A DNA stretch of 64,000 nucleotides from Comamonas sp. lk (GTDB lineage: Bacteria > Pseudomonadota > Gammaproteobacteria > Burkholderiales > Burkholderiaceae_C), in assembly GCF_900564145.1 (NCBI RefSeq), contig NZ_UOOB01000001.1:3722754-3786753 (forward strand). The letters run 5' to 3'. The translations under genes were made by a program, and so were the position numbers. Shown piece after piece: positions 44,837 to 55,294 of this stretch (positions are counted from its first letter, which is position 1; every line of letters begins with the position of its first letter). The notes under the pieces were generated by a model. The model was not told the DNA's origin. It made no database searches and was given only the letters and a program-made list of their open reading frames with translations.

Positions 44837-45979
44837 TTACTGCGTCACTCGTCCAGAGGCGTTGACGATGGACAGATCGACATACTTCGATCCGACCTGG
44901 GAGCCGGGCTTGAAGCCCACCCAGTAGCCGCCCAAGTCGTAGGTGTCCAAACCGCGCAGCGCGGCCGACACTTTCTCGGCAGACACGGGCTGGCTGCGGC
45001 GCATGGCTTCCACGATCACCTTGGCGTTCACATAGCCTTCCATCATGGCAAAGCTCACCGGCACATCCATGCTCTTGCCTGCGGCGGTCACGGCGTCGCG
45101 GAACTCCTTGTTGAGCTTGGCAGATACCTTGTAGGGGCTGGGCACCACCTGGGCAATGGACAGACCGCTCATGTATTCCACAGGCAGGCGCTTGGCCAGT
45201 TGCTCGATATCCGCCTCGGCCGTGGCATAGACCTGGGCCGTGCCGCCATCCATGCGGTAGGCCTCGACAAAAGCCGCCGTTGACGGGCTGGAAGCCACCA
45301 ACAGCACGGCCTGAGCGGCCGTCTTGGCCGCTCTGAGATCTTCAACCACCTTGTCCGAGCTGGCTTTGCCCTTGCCTAACAAGGCAGAGCTGACCAGCTT
45401 GGCACCGCTGGGGCTGATGGACTTGCTGACCAGCTCGACCAGTGCCTTGGAATCGGGGCGGTCTTCATAAACCAGCGCCAGACGGGTAATGCCTACCGTG
45501 GTCAGATGCGCGGCAATCTTGGACATCTGCTCGGCAAGGCCGGCGCGGGTGGCAAAAATCTGGGGCGATGTCAGCACATTGGTGTCGGTGCTCTGGTAGC
45601 CCACCAGCGACAGGGAAGAACCATCGAGCACCTTGCTCTCGAGCAAGGCCGACAGATTGCGGTTGCCAAAGTAACCGGCCAGCACCACGGGCTTGGCCTC
45701 GCTCAGCAGCTTGCGGGTCTTGGCCACGGTTTCTTCGGGATGGCCCACATCGTCGATCACAGCCAGGCCCACGGGCTGACCTTGCACGCCACCGGCCTTG
45801 TTGACTTGATCAAAGTACAGACGCATGCCCTGGGCATAGGCCCGGCCCTGCGTGGCATCGGCACCCGACATGGGAGCGACCTGCCCCACCGTCCAGCCTG
45901 AGGCCTGGGCCAACATGGCGGCGCTGCCCCAAAGCAGCGCCATGCCGACTCGAACCCCATTCCAGCATTTATTCTTCAT
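44837..45979 (-). CDS. LivK-type periplasmic substrate-binding protein
   Basis: A 380-residue protein with a signal peptide ending around AQA. The mature part has VGQVAPMSGADATQGRAYAQ and GYFGNRNLSALLE, as in branched-chain amino acid or urea/aromatic-acid binding proteins (peripla_BP_6). No permease or ATPase genes are near. It lies between the acyl-CoA dehydrogenase gene and etfA on the same strand, so it may bind an acid whose CoA ester is oxidised here. Confidence 0.9.
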   Translation of the reverse strand: MKNKCWNGVRVGMALLWGSAAMLAQASGWTVGQVAPMSGADATQGRAYAQGMRLYFDQVNKAGGVQGQPVGLAVIDDVGHPEETVAKTRKLLSEAKPVVLAGYFGNRNLSALLESKVLDGSSLSLVGYQSTDTNVLTSPQIFATRAGLAEQMSKIAAHLTTVGITRLALVYEDRPDSKALVELVSKSISPSGAKLVSSALLGKGKASSDKVVEDLRAAKTAAQAVLLVASSPSTAAFVEAYRMDGGTAQVYATAEADIEQLAKRLPVEYMSGLSIAQVVPSPYKVSAKLNKEFRDAVTAAGKSMDVPVSFAMMEGYVNAKVIVEAMRRSQPVSAEKVSAALRGLDTYDLGGYWVGFKPGSQVGSKYVDLSIVNASGRVTQ

Positions 45980-46083
45980 TCCGACGTCTCCCTCCGAAAT
46001 TTCAAGCTAACCCATTTGGGTATCAACGCTTGGGCCTTAACGCGCCAGATCTTATTGTTCATGGGTTCGGCAAGCGCGCATGG

Positions 46084-46110
46084 AAAAAGAGGGGCATCTA
46101 GCCCCTCTTT
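46084..46110 (-). terminator. Terminator of etfBA
   Basis: AAAGAGGGGC and GCCCCTCTTT pair around a short loop; on the minus strand a run of T follows. It lies about 15 bases after the etfA stop. Confidence 0.88.
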
Positions 46111-46124
46111 TGATTTACGCCAAA

Positions 46125-47057
46125 TTACAGCGCCTTGACCAGTTCCGGCACTGCCGTGAACAGATCGGCCTCCAGGCCGTAGTCAGCCACCGAGAAGATC
46201 GGGGCTTCGGGGTCCTTGTTGATCGCCACGATCACCTTGGAGTCCTTCATGCCGGCCAGATGCTGGATAGCGCCCGAGATACCGCAGGCGATGTACAGCT
46301 GAGGCGCGACGATCTTGCCGGTCTGGCCCACTTGCAGGTCGTTGGGGGCGTAGCCCGCATCGACGGCTGCACGGCTGGCACCGATGGCAGCACCCAGCTT
46401 GTCGGCCAGGGGCGACATGACTTCGGTGAACTTCTCGGCCGAGCCCAGAGCGCGACCGCCGGAGACGATGATCTTGGCAGCCGTCAGTTCGGGGCGCTCG
46501 CTCTTGGTGACTTCGCGGCCCACAAAAGCGCTCTTGCCAGAGTCGGCCACGGCAGCCGCCGTTTCCACCGCAGCAGAACCACCGGTGGCAGCAGCGGCGT
46601 CAAAGCCGGTGGTGCGCACGGTGATGACCTTGACGGCATCGCTGGACTGCACGGTGGCAATGGCGTTGCCGGCGTAGATGGGACGCTCGAAGGTATCGGG
46701 CGCATCCACCTTGGTGATGTCGCTGATCTGGGCCACGTCCAGCTTGGCGGCCACGCGGGGAGCAATGTTCTTGCCGGCAGCGGTCGAAGGGAACAGGATG
46801 TGGCTGTAGTTGCCGGCGATGGCCAGCACTTGAGCGGCCACGTTCTCGGCCAGGCCGTCTTTCAGGCTTGCGCCATCGGCGTGGATGACCTTGGAGACAC
46901 CGGCTATTTTGGAGGCGGCAGCAGCGGCGGCTGCAGCACCTTCACCGGCAACCAGCACGTGCACATCACCACCACAGGCTGCGGCAGCCGTCACGGTGTT
47001 CAGGGTCGCTGGCTTGATCGAAGCGTTGTCGTGTTCTGCAATAACGAGAGAAGTCAT
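46125..47057 (-). CDS. etfA: Electron transfer flavoprotein alpha subunit
   Basis: A 310-residue protein. The C-terminal FAD domain has [32 protein letters not shown] and [11 protein letters not shown], the family signature. With EtfB it takes electrons from acyl-CoA dehydrogenases and delivers them to ETF-ubiquinone oxidoreductase. It begins 14 bases after etfB. Confidence 0.97.
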   Translation of the reverse strand: MTSLVIAEHDNASIKPATLNTVTAAAACGGDVHVLVAGEGAAAAAAAASKIAGVSKVIHADGASLKDGLAENVAAQVLAIAGNYSHILFPSTAAGKNIAPRVAAKLDVAQISDITKVDAPDTFERPIYAGNAIATVQSSDAVKVITVRTTGFDAAAATGGSAAVETAAAVADSGKSAFVGREVTKSERPELTAAKIIVSGGRALGSAEKFTEVMSPLADKLGAAIGASRAAVDAGYAPNDLQVGQTGKIVAPQLYIACGISGAIQHLAGMKDSKVIVAINKDPEAPIFSVADYGLEADLFTAVPELVKAL

Positions 47058-47071
47058 TTGTCGTTCTTCCT

Positions 47072-47821
47072 TTAGATCACTTTGGCTTCGTTCTTCAACT
47101 TGTCGACCAGGGCTGCCACATCGGCCACCTTGACACCGGCACCGCGCTTGGCGGGTTCGGCCACCTTCAGGGTCTTCAGGCGAGGAGCGACGTCCACACC
47201 CAGGTCTTCAGGCTTGAAGGTGTCGAGCTGCTTTTTCTTGGCCTTCATGATGTTGGGCAAGGTGACGTAGCGGGGCTCGTTCAGGCGCAGGTCGGTGGTG
47301 ATGACGGCGGGAGTGGACAGAGACAGGGTCTCCAGGCCACCGTCGACTTCACGGCTGACGCTGACCTTGTCGCCAGCGACTTCCACCTTGGAGGCAAAAG
47401 TGGCTTGGGGCAGATCAGCCAACGCCGCCAGCATCTGGCCGGTCTGGTTGTTGTCGCCATCAATGGCTTGCTTGCCCAGGATCACGAGACCGGGCTGCTC
47501 CTTGTCCACCAGCGCCTTGAGCAGCTTGGCCACGGCCAGAGGCTGCAGTTCGACATCGGTTTCCACCAGGATGGCGCGGTCGGCGCCGATGGCCAGGGCC
47601 GTGCGCAGGGTTTCCTGGCACTGGGTCACGCCACAGGAGACAGCGATGACTTCCGTCACCACGCCTTTTTCTTTGAGGCGCACAGCTTCTTCGACGGCGA
47701 TTTCGTCAAAGGGGTTCATGCTCATCTTGACGTTGGCGATGTCTACACCCGTGCCGTCCGATTTGACACGGACCTTGACGTTGTAGTCCACCACGCGCTT
47801 GACAGGGACCAATACCTTCAT
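47072..47821 (-). CDS. etfB: Electron transfer flavoprotein beta subunit
   Basis: A 249-residue protein. Typical segments are [39 protein letters not shown] and [17 protein letters not shown] (AMP binding). The C-terminal [20 protein letters not shown] is the recognition loop that docks on dehydrogenases. It is the first gene of etfBA. Confidence 0.97.
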   Translation of the reverse strand: MKVLVPVKRVVDYNVKVRVKSDGTGVDIANVKMSMNPFDEIAVEEAVRLKEKGVVTEVIAVSCGVTQCQETLRTALAIGADRAILVETDVELQPLAVAKLLKALVDKEQPGLVILGKQAIDGDNNQTGQMLAALADLPQATFASKVEVAGDKVSVSREVDGGLETLSLSTPAVITTDLRLNEPRYVTLPNIMKAKKKQLDTFKPEDLGVDVAPRLKTLKVAEPAKRGAGVKVADVAALVDKLKNEAKVI

Positions 47822-48138
47822 TGCTGCGGCTCCTTAATGCTATTTCATTGACGTTACGTAAACCAGATTCATTTTATGCGGCACCGCAACAAGCTCTGCA
47901 CATTTTTTCCAGACAATCTTGCCGGAGATGAAAACGAAGCCTGCATGGACAGAGTCCGACAAAAAGAACGACCGTTCTATTTTATGCATAACTGCGCCGA
48001 AAACGGTCACCTCTTACCCATCAACCTAGGGTAAAACCTAGTTTCTCAAAGTAAGCAGACACCGCTCGCGCACTCAGCAGCCTGACACGCTAACAGAAGC
48101 AGTTGGGGTGTTCGTCGTTCAAATGGACGGGCCAGCGG
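47822..48138. promoter_or_regulatory. etfBA promoter region with two operator-like sites
   Basis: A 317-base gene-free stretch. At 47965-47978 lies a perfect palindrome AGAACGACCGTTCT, about 145 bases before etfB, of the kind used by TetR-type fatty-acid regulators. At 48023-48041 there are two AACCTAG words 12 bases apart. Nothing else is recognised, and no terminator for the enoyl-CoA hydratase gene was found here. Confidence 0.5.
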
Positions 48139-48921
48139 TCAAGCCGGCTTCCATTGCGGCTGGCGCTTTTGTGCAAAGGCCTGCGCACCTTCCTGCGCAT
48201 CCACATCCATCATATTGGTCGCCATGGTCTGGCCCGCCAGTTGGTAGGCCGAATCCACGCCCATCTCGCGCTGGCGGTAGACCAGCTCCTTGCCCATGCG
48301 AATGGCGACCCGGGGCTTGCTCACAATGGCGGCCACCAGCTCTTCAACTGCGGCGTCCAGCTGATCGGCTGCCACCACGCGGTTCAGCAGACCATAGTGC
48401 AAGGCGGTTGGTGCATCGATGAATTCACCCGTCAGCAGCATCTCCATGGCCTGCTTGGCGGGCATGTTGCGCACCAGGGGTACGCTGGGCGTGGAGCAAA
48501 ACAGCCCGTATTGAATGCCGCTGGTGGCAAAGCGCGCCTCGCTGGCGGCCACGGCCAGATCGCATTGGGCCACCAACTGGCAGCCGGCTGCGGTTGCAAT
48601 GCCTTGAACCCGAGCAATCACAGGCACTGGCAGCTTCTGAATCGATAGCATCACACGGCTGCACTGGGCGAACAGCTGCTGGTAATACGCCAGCTCGGGA
48701 TGAGCCGCCATATCCTTGAGGTTGTGGCCGGCGCAGAAAGCCTTGCCTTCGGCAGCCAATACCACGACACGGGCACTGGCATCCTGGGCCACCGCATCCA
48801 AGGCGTTTTGCAAGGCCGTGAGCATATCGGCGCTCAGCGCGTTGAAGCGCTGCGCATCGTTGAGCGTCAGATACACCACACCGCGCTCATCCTGGCGAAG
48901 CTGCACAAAGGAATCGTTCAC
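48139..48921 (-). CDS. Enoyl-CoA hydratase/isomerase family protein, ECHDC3-like
   Basis: A 260-residue crotonase-fold protein starting at GTG 48921 with GGGAGG 5 bases upstream. FCAGHNLKDM and GIATAAGCQLVAQCD form the oxyanion hole, but the two glutamates of true hydratases are replaced (GCQL instead of GCEL; GLFCSTPSVPL instead of a Glu/Gly loop). The pattern matches the ECHDC3 group, whose reaction is uncertain. It lies 21 bases after the HDAC-family gene, so the two are probably co-transcribed. Confidence 0.9.
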   Translation of the reverse strand: MNDSFVQLRQDERGVVYLTLNDAQRFNALSADMLTALQNALDAVAQDASARVVVLAAEGKAFCAGHNLKDMAAHPELAYYQQLFAQCSRVMLSIQKLPVPVIARVQGIATAAGCQLVAQCDLAVAASEARFATSGIQYGLFCSTPSVPLVRNMPAKQAMEMLLTGEFIDAPTALHYGLLNRVVAADQLDAAVEELVAAIVSKPRVAIRMGKELVYRQREMGVDSAYQLAGQTMATNMMDVDAQEGAQAFAQKRQPQWKPA

Positions 48922-48942
48922 CGCTGCCTCCCTGATTTCAGA

Positions 48943-49902
48943 CTAGATGTCGGCCAGCACCCGCAGATGGGCTTCCACGCTGCGCGCCAGAGGGCCCATC
49001 ACATAGCCGCCTTCAAGGCAGGAGACGATGCGGCCCTTGGAAAAGCGCCGCGCCACATCCTTGATGCGGGTGGTGATCCAGGCAAAGTCGTTCTCCGTCA
49101 TGCCCAGCTGGCCCATATCGTCATCGCGGTGGGCATCGAAACCGGCGCTGATGAAGATCATCTCGGGCTTGAAAGCCTCCAGGCGCGGAATCCACATCAT
49201 CTCCACGATCTCGCGGATGTCCATGCCCTTGGTATAGGCCGGCACAGGCACGTTGAGCATATTGGAGGCCGGTTCCTTGTCGCCGCTGAACGGGTAGAAG
49301 GGATGCTGGAAGATGCCGCACATCAGCACCCGCGTGTCGCCGGCCAGAATGTCTTCCGTGCCGTTGCCGTGATGCACGTCAAAGTCGATCACGGCCACGC
49401 GCTTGAGCTGATGGCGCTCCAACGCATACTTGACGCCTATGGCCACGTTGTTGAAAAAGCAAAAGCCCATGGCCTGGCTGCGCGTGGCATGGTGGCCCGG
49501 CGGGCGCACCGAGCAAAAGGCGTTTTCCAGCTCGCCGGCCAGCACCGCATCAGTAGCCGCCAGCGCCGCCCCGGCCGAGCGCAGCGCGGCCTTGAAAGTG
49601 TGGCGGTTGATGGAGGTATCGGTATCGAGCTGCTTGTACTCGGGGCCGCCGGCCTGCAGCTCCTGCTCCAGTCTGTCGGTCAGGCCCTGCAGGGCCGCGA
49701 TGTGCATGGGGTCGTGTGCCAGCTCGATTTCGGACAGCGAGGCCTCAGGCACCTCGCGGCGATCCAGCGCATCGCCCACGCCGGTGATGAGCAGCCGGTC
49801 TTCAATCGCATCCAGCCGCGCCGGGCACTCCGGATGCCCCGGCCCCATCTCGTGCAACCAGCAATCCCGGTGGGTGAAATATCCTGTCTTGCCCACAGTC
49901 AT
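48943..49902 (-). CDS. Histone-deacetylase-family (class II-like) deacetylase
   Basis: A 319-residue zinc enzyme. Motifs are VRPPGHHATRSQAMGFCFFN (tandem catalytic His), VIDFDVHHGNGTEDI (zinc Asp and His), ISAGFDAHRDDDMGQL (zinc Asp) and SCLEGGYVMGPLARSV. Bacterial members act on acetylpolyamines or acetylated proteins or small molecules; which applies here is unknown. It is divergent from moxR with only 36 bases between starts. Confidence 0.93.
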   Translation of the reverse strand: MTVGKTGYFTHRDCWLHEMGPGHPECPARLDAIEDRLLITGVGDALDRREVPEASLSEIELAHDPMHIAALQGLTDRLEQELQAGGPEYKQLDTDTSINRHTFKAALRSAGAALAATDAVLAGELENAFCSVRPPGHHATRSQAMGFCFFNNVAIGVKYALERHQLKRVAVIDFDVHHGNGTEDILAGDTRVLMCGIFQHPFYPFSGDKEPASNMLNVPVPAYTKGMDIREIVEMMWIPRLEAFKPEMIFISAGFDAHRDDDMGQLGMTENDFAWITTRIKDVARRFSKGRIVSCLEGGYVMGPLARSVEAHLRVLADI

Positions 49903-49938
49903 GTCTCCGCTATCGCTTATTTAGGATATGTTCGCGCC

Positions 49939-50859
<921 letters not shown>

Positions 50860-50881
50860 TGACAGCTATTCAATCGATAGC

Positions 50882-51949
50882 ATGATGCGCACACCCAATC
50901 AAGGCTTGAACGCAAAAAACACTGAAGATTCGCCTCCAGCCCATTCCCAGGGACTGCGCGGCCGCATAGACCGGTGGATGCTCTCGCGCCTGCCACGCAC
51001 GGACCGGCTTACCCTGACCCAGGGCAATGTCTACATACTGCCGTCACGCGCGGGCTGGGCCTTGCTGATCACGCTGATCGTGCTGCTGATTGCGGCCATC
51101 AACTACCAGCTCAACCTGGGCTATCTGCTCACCTTCCTGCTGGCCGGCAGCGCCGCCGCCAGCATGGTGGTGGGCCACAACAATCTGCGTGGACTGGAGC
51201 TGAGCTGGCAGCCCGGCAGCGCCAGCGGCGGCTTTGCCCACCAGCCTTTTCCCCTGCATATCCGTCTGGGTAACAGCCGCCGCAGCCGCCGCTGGGGCAT
51301 AGGACTGGCGGTACGCGATCAACTAAGCACCGGCGGCAAGAAGGCCGGCACTGCCGGCGCCTGGATCTGGGTCGATGTGCCCGAGCAGGGCAGCACGCGA
51401 ACCGAGCTGGCCTTCACCCCCACGCGGCGCGGACGGCAGGCCCTGCCCGCCATCGCGGTTCACACCCGCTACCCGCTTGGCGCATTCCGGGTCTGGGCGC
51501 TGTGGCGACCGGCCAGCCAGGTCTGGGTCTATCCGCTGCCCGAAGCCAACCCGCCCCCTCTGCCGCCGGCCAGCCCCGAAGCCGGCGGCCGCAGCACCGC
51601 CCAGGTACGCAGCGGCGAAGATTTTGACGGCGTGCGCCCCTATCAGGCAGGCGATCCGCTCAAGCTGGTGGTCTGGAAAAAAGCCGCCCAGTCTTTTGCC
51701 GCCGGCAGCCACCAGCTGGTCAGCCGTGATCGCCCCTATGCCCACCACCATCGCCTGTGGCTGGATGCCAGAGCCACCGGCCTGACCGATAACGAAGCAC
51801 GCCTGTCCCGTCTTTCCGCCTGGGTGCTGATGGCCCAGGCCCAGGGCCGCAGCTGGGGGCTGCGCCTGCCCGGCGGTCAGGAGATTGCCCCCGACAGTGG
51901 CGCGGCCCACGCCAGCCGCTGCCTTGAAGCCCTGGCTGCCTGCCCATGA
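50882..51949 (+). CDS. DUF58-domain membrane-anchored protein
   Basis: A 355-residue protein with two adjacent membrane helices at about 58-100 (GWALLITLIVLLIAAINYQL and GYLLTFLLAGSAAASMVVG). The DUF58 core contains GEDFDGVRPYQAGDPLKLVV and the following WKKAAQ. It is the usual partner of MoxR and TgpA, with a likely role in cell-envelope maintenance. A short AGCTATTCAATCGATAGC sequence related to the dispersed repeat lies just before its start. The end overlaps tgpA by 4 bases. Confidence 0.92.
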   Translation: MMRTPNQGLNAKNTEDSPPAHSQGLRGRIDRWMLSRLPRTDRLTLTQGNVYILPSRAGWALLITLIVLLIAAINYQLNLGYLLTFLLAGSAAASMVVGHNNLRGLELSWQPGSASGGFAHQPFPLHIRLGNSRRSRRWGIGLAVRDQLSTGGKKAGTAGAWIWVDVPEQGSTRTELAFTPTRRGRQALPAIAVHTRYPLGAFRVWALWRPASQVWVYPLPEANPPPLPPASPEAGGRSTAQVRSGEDFDGVRPYQAGDPLKLVVWKKAAQSFAAGSHQLVSRDRPYAHHHRLWLDARATGLTDNEARLSRLSAWVLMAQAQGRSWGLRLPGGQEIAPDSGAAHASRCLEALAACP

Positions 51950-54072
51950 ATGCCGTGAACATGTCCTCACTGGAGTCCCGCGCCACGCTGCGCGAAAAAC
52001 TGGCATCGCTGCCGCGCGATGCACGCGACACCTTGTTTTTGCTGGCCGTCGTCGCCTGGGTGCTGCTGCCCCAGGTGCAACACACGCCGTGGTGGACATG
52101 CGCTTTTGCCGCAGCGCTCTTGCTGTGGCGTGCGCGCCTGGCTTTCACGGGCGCGGCCCTGCCCGGCCGCCTGGCCCTGGCCGGCGTGCTGGCCCTGGCG
52201 CTTGCCGCCACCTGGGCCAGCCACAAAACCCTGGTCGGGCGCGATGCCGGCGTGACGCTGATCGTGCTGCTGCTGGCACTCAAAACCCTGGAGCTGCGCG
52301 CCCGGCGCGATGCCATGGTGATTTTCTTTCTGGGCTTTTTCGCTCTGCTGAGCAACTTCTTCTATTCGCAATCGCTGCTCACGGCGCTAGCCATGGTGGC
52401 GGCCCTCATGGGCTTGCTCACCGCCCTGGTCAACGCCCATATGACGGCCGGCAAGCCCCCGCTGGCCCAGGCCCTGCGCACAGCGGGCTGGCTTACGCTG
52501 TGCGGCACACCGATCATGCTGGCCTTGTTTCTGTTTTTCCCGCGCATGGCGCCGCTTTGGGGCGTGCCGTCGGACGATCTTGCCGGTCGCAGCGGCCTGT
52601 CGGAAAACATGCGCGTGGGCGATGTGGCCTCCCTGGCGCTGGACGATGGCGTGGCCTTGCGCATTCGCTTCGACACTCCGGGCAATGCCGAACCGCCAGC
52701 CTCGGTGCTGTATTTTCGCGGCCCGGTACTCAGCCAGTTTGACGGCCGCAACTGGCAGGCGGACCCGCTGGCCGCCGCCATGGAAGCGCCGCAGCTGCGC
52801 GTGAGCGGGGAGCCCATCCGCTACCAGATGCTGGTCGAGCCCAGCAAGCGCCGCTGGCTCACGCTGCTGGACGCCGTGCGCGACGAGCCCGCCATTCCCG
52901 CAGGCGCCTCCGTGGGCCGTATGCGCATGGCCTCCAATCTGCAGTGGATCACGCAGCGCCCCATCACCGATGTGCTGCGGGTGGATGCGCAAAGCTATAC
53001 CGACTTTCAGTACGGCCCGCTGCGCGCAACCCAGGATCTGCAGCGCTATCTGCAACTGCCTCCGGGCAGCAATCCGCGCACCCGGGTGCTGGGCCAGCAA
53101 ATCCTGGCCCAGCTGGGCGAACAAGCCAGTTCAGCAGCGCTGATGCAGGCCGGCTTGCAGCGCCTGCGCAGCGGCGGCTACACCTATACGCTGGAGCCCG
53201 GCGTGGTGGACGGCCTGCACACCGCCGATGACTTCTGGTTTGACAGCAAGCAAGGCTTTTGCGAGCACATTGCCTCGGCCTTTGCCGTGCTCATGCGCGG
53301 CATGGGCGTGCCGGCGCGCATCGTGACCGGCTACCAGGGCGGCGACCGCAACAGCGTGGACGGCTACTGGACGGTGCGCAACAGCGATGCCCACGCCTGG
53401 ACCGAGATCTGGGTGGCCGGCCAGGGCTGGACCCGGGTGGACCCCACGGGCGCGGTTGCGCCCTCGCGCGTGGGCCAGTTCCAGCGCCTGCTGGCTCCGC
53501 GCGGCGCCCTTGCCTCGGCCATGGCCGGCATGGTGGACGTGGGCACGCTGGAGAAAATGCGCGCCGTCTGGGAAGCGGTGAACAGCCGCTGGAATCAATG
53601 GGTCATCAACTACACCCAGAGCCGCCAGCTCAATCTGCTGCAAAGCCTGGGCTTTGAAGCGCCCAGCTGGACGGATCTGCTGCGCCTGCTCTCGGGCAGC
53701 CTGGGCGCCTTGGCGCTGATCTGGCTGGTCTGGGCCCGGCTGCGCCAGCCCCGCCGTGATGACTGGAGCCTGTTGCTGGATGCGGCCCGCATCCGGCTGC
53801 AGCGCAAGGGAATCGCTTCCACCCCCGCCACATCGGCCCGCAGCCTGGGCCTGGCCGTGCAGCAGCGCTGGGTGCAGACCGCGCCCGAGCTGGCCAAGGC
53901 CTTATCCGGCTGGCTGCTGGACATGGAGCGCTTGCGCTATGCGCCGTCTCCCGGCGCCGCCCACCAAACTGCACAGCTGCGCGCACTGCGCCAGCGCTGG
54001 CGCGACCTCAAAAAGCAAGCAAAATGGCCGCCAGACCTGCCTGCACCAACACCGCCCACGGCGACACCATGA
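51946..54072 (+). CDS. tgpA: TgpA-like membrane transglutaminase (DUF3488 + transglutaminase core)
   Basis: A 708-residue protein: about six N-terminal membrane helices (DUF3488), a periplasmic transglutaminase-like domain, one more helix near residue 585 and a C-terminal DUF4129-like tail. The catalytic triad is visible as Cys in QGFCEHIASAFAVLMRGMGV, His in NSDAHAWTEIWV and Asp in WTRVDPTGAVAP. Its Pseudomonas homologue is essential. It overlaps its neighbours by 4 bases on both sides. Confidence 0.95.
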   Translation: MNAVNMSSLESRATLREKLASLPRDARDTLFLLAVVAWVLLPQVQHTPWWTCAFAAALLLWRARLAFTGAALPGRLALAGVLALALAATWASHKTLVGRDAGVTLIVLLLALKTLELRARRDAMVIFFLGFFALLSNFFYSQSLLTALAMVAALMGLLTALVNAHMTAGKPPLAQALRTAGWLTLCGTPIMLALFLFFPRMAPLWGVPSDDLAGRSGLSENMRVGDVASLALDDGVALRIRFDTPGNAEPPASVLYFRGPVLSQFDGRNWQADPLAAAMEAPQLRVSGEPIRYQMLVEPSKRRWLTLLDAVRDEPAIPAGASVGRMRMASNLQWITQRPITDVLRVDAQSYTDFQYGPLRATQDLQRYLQLPPGSNPRTRVLGQQILAQLGEQASSAALMQAGLQRLRSGGYTYTLEPGVVDGLHTADDFWFDSKQGFCEHIASAFAVLMRGMGVPARIVTGYQGGDRNSVDGYWTVRNSDAHAWTEIWVAGQGWTRVDPTGAVAPSRVGQFQRLLAPRGALASAMAGMVDVGTLEKMRAVWEAVNSRWNQWVINYTQSRQLNLLQSLGFEAPSWTDLLRLLSGSLGALALIWLVWARLRQPRRDDWSLLLDAARIRLQRKGIASTPATSARSLGLAVQQRWVQTAPELAKALSGWLLDMERLRYAPSPGAAHQTAQLRALRQRWRDLKKQAKWPPDLPAPTPPTATP

Positions 54073-55220
54073 CCCACAGCATTCAACGCAACCATCGCCA
54101 ACCACTGACTCTTGCTTGTCTCAGCGTTGCGGCCTTGGCCCTGACCCTGGCCTTGCCCGTGCAAGCCGCCAAGAGCAGCAAAAAAGCCGCCAAAAAAGCC
54201 GCCCCCGTGGCGGCCGCCGCCACGGCGGCAGCGGTCACCACCTATGCCAGCCGGGGTGATGCCATGCAGCTGGCTGCAGACATTGCCAGCCGCCGCGATC
54301 TGCCGCAGGACTGGGTTCAGGCCCAGCTGGAGCAAGCGCGCAATCTGCCCGTGGTCACCCGCTTGATGACGCCGGCCGGCAAGACCTTTGTGAAGAACTG
54401 GACGGTGTACCGCAGCCGCTTCATCGACCCGGTGCGTATCCGTGCCGGCGTCAAGTTCTGGCAGGCCAACCGCCGGGCACTGGAGCGCGCCGAGCAGCAA
54501 TTTGGCGTACCCGCCGAAATCATTGCCGGCATCATCGGCGTGGAAACCATTTACGGCCAGAACATGGGCAGCTTTCGCGTGATGGATGCGCTGACCACGC
54601 TGACACTGGACTTTCCGCAGTCCCACCCCCGCGCCCAGGCCCGCACCGACTATTTCCGCGGCGAGCTGGAGCAGGTGCTGGTCACAGCCCACCGCACCGG
54701 CACCGACCCTTTCAGCCTGCGCGGCAGCTACGCCGGTGCCATGGGTCTGGGCCAGTTCATGCCCACCAGCTGGGACAAATACGCCGTCGATTTCGATGGC
54801 GACGGCCGCATCGACCTTTTCAACAGCGCCACCGACGCCATTGGCTCCGTGGCCAACTACTTTGTAGGCCATGGCTGGAAGCCCGGCCTGCCCACGGCCT
54901 TCCCCGTGGACATGCGCGCCCAGGGCGAGAATCTGGCGACCTTGCTGGCCCCCGATATCAACCCCAGCTTCACGGCAGCGCAAATGGCAGAGCACGGCGT
55001 GCGCGTGCTGGGTGCCGAAGGCTATGAACGCCCACTGGCGCTGATCGAGCTGAAAAACGGCAGCTCGGGCCCCACCGAATACATGGCCGGCACCGAGAAT
55101 TTCTACGCCATCACGCGCTACAACTGGTCGGCGTTCTATGCGCTGTCGGTGATAGAGCTGGGGCGCGAAGTGCACGAAGCCTATCTGGCCAGCCAGATGG
55201 CTTTTTCAGCAAAAAACTGA
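54069..55220 (+). CDS. mltB: Lytic murein transglycosylase B
   Basis: A 383-residue periplasmic enzyme from ATG 54069. The signal peptide includes TLACLSVAALALTLALPVQA; a Lys/Ala-rich linker (KSSKKAAKKAAPVAAAATAA) follows. The catalytic Glu is in GIIGVETIYGQNMG, with SYAGAMGLGQFMPTSW downstream. It cuts peptidoglycan glycan strands to give anhydro ends. No lipobox Cys is present, so it appears soluble, unlike E. coli MltB. Its start overlaps the tgpA stop (ATGA), a coupling that links it to the MoxR-DUF58-TgpA set. Confidence 0.95.
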   Translation: MTHSIQRNHRQPLTLACLSVAALALTLALPVQAAKSSKKAAKKAAPVAAAATAAAVTTYASRGDAMQLAADIASRRDLPQDWVQAQLEQARNLPVVTRLMTPAGKTFVKNWTVYRSRFIDPVRIRAGVKFWQANRRALERAEQQFGVPAEIIAGIIGVETIYGQNMGSFRVMDALTTLTLDFPQSHPRAQARTDYFRGELEQVLVTAHRTGTDPFSLRGSYAGAMGLGQFMPTSWDKYAVDFDGDGRIDLFNSATDAIGSVANYFVGHGWKPGLPTAFPVDMRAQGENLATLLAPDINPSFTAAQMAEHGVRVLGAEGYERPLALIELKNGSSGPTEYMAGTENFYAITRYNWSAFYALSVIELGREVHEAYLASQMAFSAKN

Positions 55221-55278
55221 AAAAATACGGCGGTAGCGCTTATGAGCAAAGCGCTACCAGCTATCAAATAGATAGTTT
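55221..55278. repeat. Dispersed repeat with a perfect 10-bp inverted arm
   Basis: GGTAGCGCTT (55232-55241) and AAGCGCTACC (55249-55258) are exact complements with a 7-base loop, followed by AGCTATCAAATAGATAG. It lies between the convergent mltB and substrate-binding protein genes and could act as a weak terminator. Confidence 0.7.
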
Positions 55279-55294
55279 GCCACTTCAATGGCGC

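Noticed and set aside
48700..49938. Long plus-strand reading frame running over the enoyl-CoA hydratase and HDAC genes into moxR
   Set aside because: It is the antisense of two well-supported minus-strand genes, its translation shows no known domain until moxR begins at 49939, and such frames are common in GC-rich DNA.
53937..55175. 412-residue minus-strand frame opposite mltB
   Set aside because: Antisense shadow rich in Ala, Gly and His; MltB motifs on the plus strand are intact.
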